Below are positions 58,460 to 64,000 of a stretch of DNA of 64,000 nucleotides, piece after piece (the stretch's first letter is position 1; each line of letters begins with the position of its first letter). The notes below the pieces were generated by a model. The model worked only from the letters and a program-made list of their open reading frames with translations. It had not been told where the DNA came from and searched no databases. Origin of the DNA: Diphasiastrum complanatum (taxonomy: Eukaryota; Streptophyta; Lycopodiopsida; Lycopodiales; Lycopodiaceae). The translations under genes and the position numbers were made by a program. The DNA lies in the NCBI GenBank assembly GCA_029204225.1, contig CM055094.1:18105993-18169992 (forward strand). Reading direction: 5' to 3'.

Positions 58460-59461
58460 ATGGCACATTCACCTACCCCGAGTGAGACTACTCAGGAAAC
58501 CTTATCCGATCAGTTTCGTCGCATGGATGAGACCCTTTCTGGCCTCGTTCTTCGCTTTGATACCGTTATGACCGGCTTTGCCACTATGCAGTCACAGATT
58601 GATTCTTTACAACCTCATGGTCTTGGAAAGCTCCTGTTTTTCCTTCATTTGGGACTCCCCCTCCATTTGGATTTCCATCTTCCTCTGCTAGTCAGCCTGG
58701 TGGTAAACCGTTCATTCCACCTAACCCACCTCTTGGTTTTTTCACGTCCCCCACTTCTTGAGCCACACTTTGCTCGAGACTTTCGTGATAGGGTACAGCT
58801 TGCTACCTATTCCAGTTCCTCTGACGGGAACTTATTAGAGAATTGGTTTGCTAAGCTTGACACATATTTTCAGATCTACCCTAAGACTGATCCTCAGAAG
58901 ATCCAGTTGGCTGCTTTACATTTAGATGGACGCGCCGCCATGTGGTGGCGAGTTTATAGAGCTGATCCTGATCGGAAAGGGCTCCATTTATGGCATACTT
59001 TTCGTCGTGACCTCTTTCATGCTATGATTGATCCTCAGTGGCTCGACCGCCAACGTGATACATTCCGTAGTCTCACTCAGACCAGTGATCTTGCTTCTTA
59101 TACAGATCAGTTTATGGAGCTTTCTTATCTTTTCACATATCTACAGCCCACTGAGCTTATTTCTCGTTACATTGCTGGGCTTTGTGGTGCTTTACGTTAT
59201 GATGTTTCTTCCTTCTGTCCTCCCACACTTGTTGAGGCGATGTCTCTTGCCAGTACTTTACAGCATAAATACTCAGACACCCTTCCTTCCCGCTTCTCCC
59301 GACCCCGTCCTTCTGCTTCATCTTTTCCCGCTACGTCCACCCCTACACCAACGCCTTCTGTTCCAGCTCTCTCCATTGTCCCTTGGTCTCCTCGTCCTCC
59401 GACTCCTCGACCTGCTTTTGTCCGACGTTACACGTCTGCAGAGTTTGCTGACCTTCAATAA
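58460..59461 (+). CDS. chromovirus gag
   Basis: Start chosen at ATG 58460 (MAHSPTPSETTQETLSDQF); the frame is open further upstream but without an ATG. About 333 codons to TAA 59459-59461. The N-terminal helix region SDQFRRMDETLSGLVLRFDT is followed by a stretch that looks frame-disturbed (58620-58760). The retrotransposon gag core follows: ENWFAKLDTYFQIYP, LHLDGRAAMWWRVYR, FRRDLFHAMIDPQW, QTSDLASYTDQFMELSYLF and LISRYIAGL. It ends in a Pro/Ser/Thr-rich linker. The same frame continues after the TAA into the zinc knuckle and protease, so the TAA is probably a lesion inside a gag-pol polyprotein. Confidence 0.88.
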   Translation: MAHSPTPSETTQETLSDQFRRMDETLSGLVLRFDTVMTGFATMQSQIDSLQPHGLGKLLFFLHLGLPLHLDFHLPLLVSLVVNRSFHLTHLLVFSRPPLLEPHFARDFRDRVQLATYSSSSDGNLLENWFAKLDTYFQIYPKTDPQKIQLAALHLDGRAAMWWRVYRADPDRKGLHLWHTFRRDLFHAMIDPQWLDRQRDTFRSLTQTSDLASYTDQFMELSYLFTYLQPTELISRYIAGLCGALRYDVSSFCPPTLVEAMSLASTLQHKYSDTLPSRFSRPRPSASSFPATSTPTPTPSVPALSIVPWSPRPPTPRPAFVRRYTSAEFADLQ

Positions 59462-60754
59462 AAGCGTCTTTGCTTTCGTTGTAAGAGTCCTGACCATTTT
59501 GCCCGTGATTGCCATCAGCCTCTCCCTACTACTACTGTTGTTTTTTACCATGAGGGCACTACTCCATATGATTCCAATATCTACATTCATATTTCTGATG
59601 AGCCTGACCTATCCTCTGAGCCTTCCACTGATTTACTTCCTGCTACTTGCCATGCTCAGCTTGCCTATGCTACTTGGACAGGGCGTCCTGGTCCTCGCTC
59701 CATTCGGTTACGTGTACGTATTACAGGTCGTGAGTATATTGCTTTAGTTGATACTGGCAGCACTCATTCTTTTATTAGCAGTTATATCACTAGTCGGATC
59801 CGTGCTTCACCTGTTCCTGCTTCACAGCCTCTCACAGTTGAGGTTGCCAGTTCCCATTCTTTTCCTAGTTCTCAGATGTTTCAACGTTTACCATACCGCA
59901 TTGGAGATTTTTCTGGACAGGCAGATCTTTACATTATTCTTATGGAGCGTTATGATCTTATCCTTGGTGCTGATTGGTTTGCATCTCTTGGAGCCGTTAC
60001 ACTGGACATGACACAGCAGAAATTGACATTTGTACATGATGATGCAGTTACACACTCACTTGTTGGCAGTGATTCTCAGGGAGACTTCCAGTTGATTACT
60101 GGGAAGCCGTTTATTCGCAGCCTGCCGAAGGCTCATTGTGCAGCCTTATTATGTGTTCAGCGGGTTCCTCCAGTTCCTACTCCAGCAGCTGTTCCTCAGG
60201 TGATCTCTGACTTATTACATCAGTATGCTTTTGTCTATTCAGAACCTACGACGCTACCACCATTACGTGACGTGAACCATCATATTGACTTGCGTCCTGG
60301 TTCTGCTCCTCCTTCCCGTCCCCCTTATCGTATGTCTCGATCTGAGCGTGATGACCTTGAGCTCCATATTACTGCCTTGTTAGATCAGGGTCTCATTGTT
60401 CCTAGTCACAGCCCTTTTGGTGCCCCTGTTCTCCTTGTTAGTAAGAAAGATGGTACCAAACGCCTTTGTATTGATTACCGTGCTTTAAATAAGTTGACTA
60501 TTCGTAATCAGTACCCTATTCCACACATGGATGACCTCTTTGACCAGCTCGGTACCTCTAAAATCTTTTCCAAGATAGACCTTTGTTCTAGATATTACCA
60601 AATCAGGATGCACCCTTCTGACAAACATAAGACTGCTTTTCGTACTCATCTTGGTTTATATGATTTTCGTGTGCTTCCTTGTGGTGTTACTAATGGCCCT
60701 CCTACGTTCCAAAATGTGATGAATAACGTCATGCGTCCGCTTCTTGGTCATTGA
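59462..60754 (+). pseudogene. chromovirus zinc knuckle, protease and reverse transcriptase (first part)
   Basis: Open from the TAA to 60754. Zinc knuckle [14 protein letters not shown] near 59470-59510; protease [15 protein letters not shown] near 59740-59780 with [16 protein letters not shown] near 59950. Reverse transcriptase starts with [75 protein letters not shown] and [20 protein letters not shown]. The frame is lost after RPLLGH at 60752, just before the catalytic box. Confidence 0.9.
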
Positions 60755-61560
60755 GTCTTTATTTTGATGATATTCTTATTTTTAGTCAGTCTCTTGCTAA
60801 GCATGTTTCCCATCTTTCCTCTCTATTTCAGTTACTTGTACATCACCAGTTATTTCCTAAGTTGGCTTTTGATGTTTCTAAGATCGAGTTTCTTGGTTTT
60901 CTTGTTTGTAATGGACACATTCGTCTGGACCCTCATAAGGTTAAGGCCATCCAGGATTGGCCTATACCAACTGATATTCATCATGTTTGTATGTTCCTTG
61001 GGTTAGCCACTCACCTCCGTCGTCCAGTTCCTCATTTTGCCACTATTGCAGGTCCTCTTCATGCACTTTTGAAGAAGTCTAGTACTTTTCTTTGGACTTC
61101 TGATTGTCAGTCAGCGTTTGATACTCTTCGTCGTGCTGTTGTTGATGCTGCCGTTATGTGTTTACCACAGTTTGATCAGAAGTTTCTTGTTGAGACTGAT
61201 GCTAGTAATGTTGGTTTGGGTGCTTTACTTCGCCAGTCACAATGTATTATTGCTTATGAGTCGCGTCGTCTTCGCTCTTATGAGCAACGTTATTCTGTGC
61301 ATGAGAAAGAGCTTCTTGCTATTATCTATGCTCTTAAGAAGTGGCGTCATTATCTGTATCGAGTTTCATTTGACAATATTACTGATCACCAGTCTTTACG
61401 TTATCTGTTTTCTCAACGTGACCTTAGTGATCGTCAATTTCGTTGGTTGCAGTTTTTACAGTCTTTTAATTTTTCCATATTGTATCGTCGTGGTCGTGAT
61501 AACACTACTGCTGATGCATTATCTCATCTTCCAGCTTTGTTGAATACACTCGTTTCTACT
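60751..61560 (+). pseudogene. chromovirus reverse transcriptase end and RNase H
   Basis: It opens at the catalytic LYFDDILIFSQS (Tyr-Phe-Asp-Asp), then FDVSKIEFLGFLV, DWPIPTDIHHVCMFLGLA and the RNase H domain ETDASNVGLGALLRQSQ, YEQRYSVHEKELLAIIYALK and DHQSLRYLFSQRDLSDRQ. It ends with YRRGRDNTTADALSHLP. The integrase that should follow is missing. Confidence 0.9.
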
Positions 61561-62206
61561 ATTCGTCCATGGTTTGGATACACCTGTCACACTTGCATCT
61601 TTTCTATCAGGTGCTCGAGAGCTTATTACTTGAGCCAGTTCTCATTTACAGCATGTTCAGCAGCGTTATCAGACCTCAGTTGATCGTCACCGCCGCCATG
61701 TTGAGTTTCAGCTTGGAGATATGGTTTATCTACGCCTACGGTTTGCACGTCATCATTTTGTCCAGGGCCATACTTCTACTAAGAAGCTTGCACCACGTTA
61801 TTATGTGCCTTGTCACATTTTGGAGGTTCTTAGTCAAGTTACATATCGCTTACAGCTTCCTGCTTCCACACGCGCCTATGATGTATTCCATGTCAGTTTA
61901 TTACGTGCTGCTATTGAGGATGACGCTCCTTGTGATGCTGAGTTTCCTACTGCTCCAGAGTTATTTCCATTTTTACCTGCTGCTATATTACAGGTTCGTC
62001 TATACCATAGTCGACGCCGCCCGCAGATTCAGTTTTTGGTCCAGTGGGATGGTCGTCCTATTGAGGAGGCCACCTGGGAGCCTATTGATGTCTTTTATCA
62101 TACACCATCACTTGCGGATCAGGCTCGTGCTCTTGCTGCGCTTGTTGATTCCTCTACATCAGATGTTGTTCTAGTTGTTGATGCACCAGGGCTTGCTGCT
62201 ACTTGA
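61561..62206 (+). pseudogene. chromovirus integrase C-terminus and chromodomain
   Basis: The frame starts again inside the integrase tail (TLASFLSGAREL, TGA 61631-61633, HVQQRYQTSVDRHRRHVE). It continues GDMVYLRLRFARHHFV, KLAPRYYVPCHILEVL (GPY/F-type module) and YDVFHVSLLRAA. The C-terminal chromodomain is ILQVRLYHSRRRPQIQFLV-QWDGRPIEEATWEP (about 61980-62090). Chromodomains direct integration to marked chromatin in this clade. It ends at TGA 62206. No HHCC motif or DDE core is present between RNase H and here. Confidence 0.85.
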
Positions 62207-62253
62207 TCCACTTTCTTTTCGGCAGTTGGGTCTTTTTCTTTTGTGCCAAGGAG

Positions 62254-62697
62254 AGTTATGGACTCGGCTCATTACATTCGCCGCGTCCATTTACATTTAC
62301 TTTACTTTATGCATAAGCAAGCCTTGGGCCCTTTTTTATTCATTAGTGACACTTAGACTATACGGTTGGCCTTTGGCCTTATTATTCATTATTACGCCAT
62401 TTGGACATATTACTGGAGAGTGGGGGCCTTCTTGGAGGGCGCACTATTTTCCCTTCCAGTTGGGCCCTAGCCACTGGAAGCTTCCTTTTAGGGCTTCCTC
62501 TTGGCCTATAAGTAGGGAAACTATGTCATTTGTTATTCAGCTGATGATATTGATCTCTCTCTTTAGCCTCCTTAATCTCTCTCTTTCCTGCTTTCTAGGG
62601 TTAAGTCTTGCTTATGTGCTGCTTTCATAGCTTAAGTTTTGCTTATGTGATGCTTTCATAGCTTAGCTCTAGATCAGCTGTGGCTCTATTCGTAACT
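62254..62697 (+). mobile_element. 3' LTR of the chromovirus
   Basis: 444 bases, AGTTATGGACTC…ATTCGTAACT, followed by the GGCTG duplication. It is preceded by the purine-rich CCAAGGAG. Confidence 0.85.
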
Positions 62698-62713
62698 GGC
62701 TGGGCGCCCAACT

Positions 62714-62715
<2 letters not shown>

Positions 62716-62789
<74 letters not shown>
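62716..62789. repeat. (GA)n microsatellite inside the Copia LTR
   Basis: About 74 bases of GA dinucleotide. Confidence 0.97.
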
Positions 62790-62792
<3 letters not shown>

Positions 62793-63129
62793 CAGCAACA
62801 AGAGCAATGGAGAGCAATGCTTAGCCAAACTGTTCAAAATGGAATACACAATGAGCATCTAAGTATACCTGGATGTGGTCAAATGGCGCCAAACCCTAAG
62901 GTTAACCACTTACTAAATGTAGGGCACCCCCAAAAGTCAAGATAGGGCCCCTAAACAAATATAGCCCCCTAAGGACCCACGAGTCAGTACATGACCAAAA
63001 TTGGGTCCAACTGAACTTAAGACAAACTTGAAATGGCCTAAATAACTAAATACCCATGGTTACACAAATCTCAACCTTTTGGGTCAAAGTAACCTATGGA
63101 TTAACTAACATAGTCATTTATTTCTAACA

Positions 63130-63137
63130 CCCTCCTT
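63130..63137 (-). other. Copia polypurine tract
   Basis: AAGGAGGG on the minus strand, directly before the LTR start TGTTAG. Confidence 0.75.
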
Positions 63138-63166
63138 AAATGACAATGCAAAAACTGAAATCTTCA

Positions 63167-64000
63167 CTATGTAACAAAACCAACACGTGGTATCAAATTT
63201 AAAGCTTTGCATAAAGCTTCAAATCTGACTCTAGGCAACGCCTTAGTGAAGAGGTCTGCAATATTATCCTCCGTAGGACAATATTCAAGTAAAATGTCGT
63301 CATCATGAAGTCTCTCCCGAACAGAGGGATAATGGATCTCAATGTGCTTCGTCCTCGCATGAAAAACAAGATTCCGTGCAATGGCAATAGCACTTTGACT
63401 ATCACTCAAGATAAGAGTGGCTGAGGGCTCGCCAAACTTCATGTCAACAAGTAGTCTTCTCAGCCATAAACACGCTGTTGTGGCTGAAAATATCGCTCTA
63501 TATTCTGCCTCACTAGAAGAAGTAGCAACAGTGGGCTGCTTTTTACTTGACCACGAAATTGCAGAATTTCCATAGAAAAAGCAATGTCCACTTGTAGAGC
63601 GTCTAGTGTCTTGATCTCCACCCCAATCCAAGTCACTAAAACCAACCAAACATGCATCATCACAAGCAGGAAAAACCAGTCCATGACTTCTTGTTCCTTG
63701 AAGATATCGAAAGATCCTCTTCAACGCTTTCCAATGTGATGTCATCAGGGCATGCATGAATTGACTCATGAGTGAGACACTATAAGAAATGTCCGGTCTT
63801 GAATTACATAGGTAAATGAGACAGCCAATAGCTTGACAATATAAAGTAGTGTCAAATGATTCTTGACTACTTAATTTCAGACCTGTCTCCATAGGTGTAG
63901 CAACCGGCTTGCTTCAGTCCATAAAGTGCCTTCTTGAGAAGACAAACTTTATCTTCTTGGCATTCAACCAAAAAACCATCAGGTTGTTGAAGGTACACTT
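63167..64000 (-). pseudogene. Copia RNase H with deleted reverse transcriptase core, cut by window edge
   Basis: 63892-63167 is one open frame: YCQAIGCLIYLCNSRPDISY, SHWKALKRIFRYLQGT, GFSDLDWGGDQDTRRSTSGH, ISWSSKKQPTVATSSSEAEY, ILSDSQSAIAIARNLVFHAR, TKHIEIHYPSVRERL and EDNIADLFTKALPR. This is an intact RNase H and tail. To the right the sequence reads LKKALYGLKQ of the reverse transcriptase, joined directly (near 63905) to PVATPMETGLKLSS. The part with the catalytic YVDD, normally between these, is deleted. The element continues beyond 64000. Its 3' LTR is the split one at 57145-63129. Confidence 0.88.

Larger units (their letters stand above)
57327..62697 (+). mobile_element. Ty3/Gypsy chromovirus, full length between LTRs but integrase core deleted
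   Basis: The LTRs at 57327-57768 and 62254-62697 differ at only about a dozen positions by eye (roughly 97% alike). Target duplication GGCTG at 57322-57326 and 62698-62702. The primer site TGGTATCAGAGC begins directly after the 5' LTR. Order inside: leader, gag, zinc knuckle, protease, reverse transcriptase, RNase H, integrase C-terminus, chromodomain. Lesions: TAA at 59459, a frameshift near 60752, absence of the integrase zinc-binding and catalytic core near 61560, and TGA at 61631. It is 5371 bases and the youngest insertion at this site. Confidence 0.92.
57145..63129 (-). mobile_element. 3' LTR of a Copia element, split by a Gypsy insertion
   Basis: Read leftward it starts TGTTAGAAATAA at 63129 and ends GATATTCCAACA at 57145; the ends are near-perfect inverse complements. 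It is preceded by the polypurine tract AAGGAGGG (63137-63130) and the RNase H of its element (63167 onward). The two parts, 62703-63129 and 57145-57326, add to about 609 bases. A Gypsy element occupies 57327-62697 with a GGCTG target duplication. The LTR carries the (GA)n tract at 62716-62789. It was inserted into the LINE fragment. Confidence 0.78.

Noticed and set aside
59028..60011. Long hydrophobic frames opposite or shifted to the chromovirus gag-pol (also 60764-61543, 61569-62174)
   Set aside because: They overlap a frame with gag, protease and reverse transcriptase motifs; the Leu/Phe-rich translations are frame shadows.

Overview
The window is nuclear DNA of a land plant. It has AT-rich intergenic sequence, short exons with GT/AG introns, plant-specific gene families and very dense LTR retrotransposons. 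I cannot name the species from sequence alone. Only two host genes look credible. The first, on the minus strand at 5451-6713, encodes a heavy-metal-associated isoprenylated plant protein (HIPP) in three exons. The second, on the minus strand at 54726-56214, is the last three exons of a golgin-candidate-3/4-like Golgi protein, whose upstream exons lie beyond the window. A third host-type locus, 13516-14666 (minus), carries four in-phase exons of a Ulp1/SENP-like (C48) cysteine protease. It has lost its N-terminal part beside a Copia fragment and has an in-frame stop just before the catalytic Cys box.

Layout. 1-5450: almost empty, with a possible exon at the left edge and a Copia relic. 5451-7600: HIPP gene and upstream region. 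7600-13500: old repeats, a Copia LTR/primer-site relic and unidentified exon-like frames. 13516-19320: C48 pseudogene, then a reverse-strand Copia split by a solo LTR with a 5-bp target duplication. 19325-24290: exon-like frame, a long (CT)n tract, two Copia fragments and an unidentified glutamine-rich frame. 24819-28534: recent 1.9-kb tandem duplication. 27572-33038: an LTR element with gag but no pol. 33354-44990: four decayed Ty3/Gypsy pol fragments on the minus strand, plus a double inverted repeat and an unidentified reading frame. 45000-52540: two head-to-tail Copia elements, the second nearly complete. 52660-53650: small relics. 54726-64000: golgin exons, with an upstream intron filled by a LINE fragment, a Copia LTR, and inside that LTR a Ty3/Gypsy chromovirus with paired LTRs.

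The mobile sequences dominate and are nested, so the order of events can be read: LINE, then Copia LTR, then Gypsy. Most interrupting stop codons can be explained by C-to-T change of CAA, CAG or CGA codons, the pattern expected of methylated, silenced repeats. (GA/CT)n tracts recur, several of them inside LTRs. I saw no rRNA gene, convincing tRNA gene, CRISPR array or bacterial-type operon.
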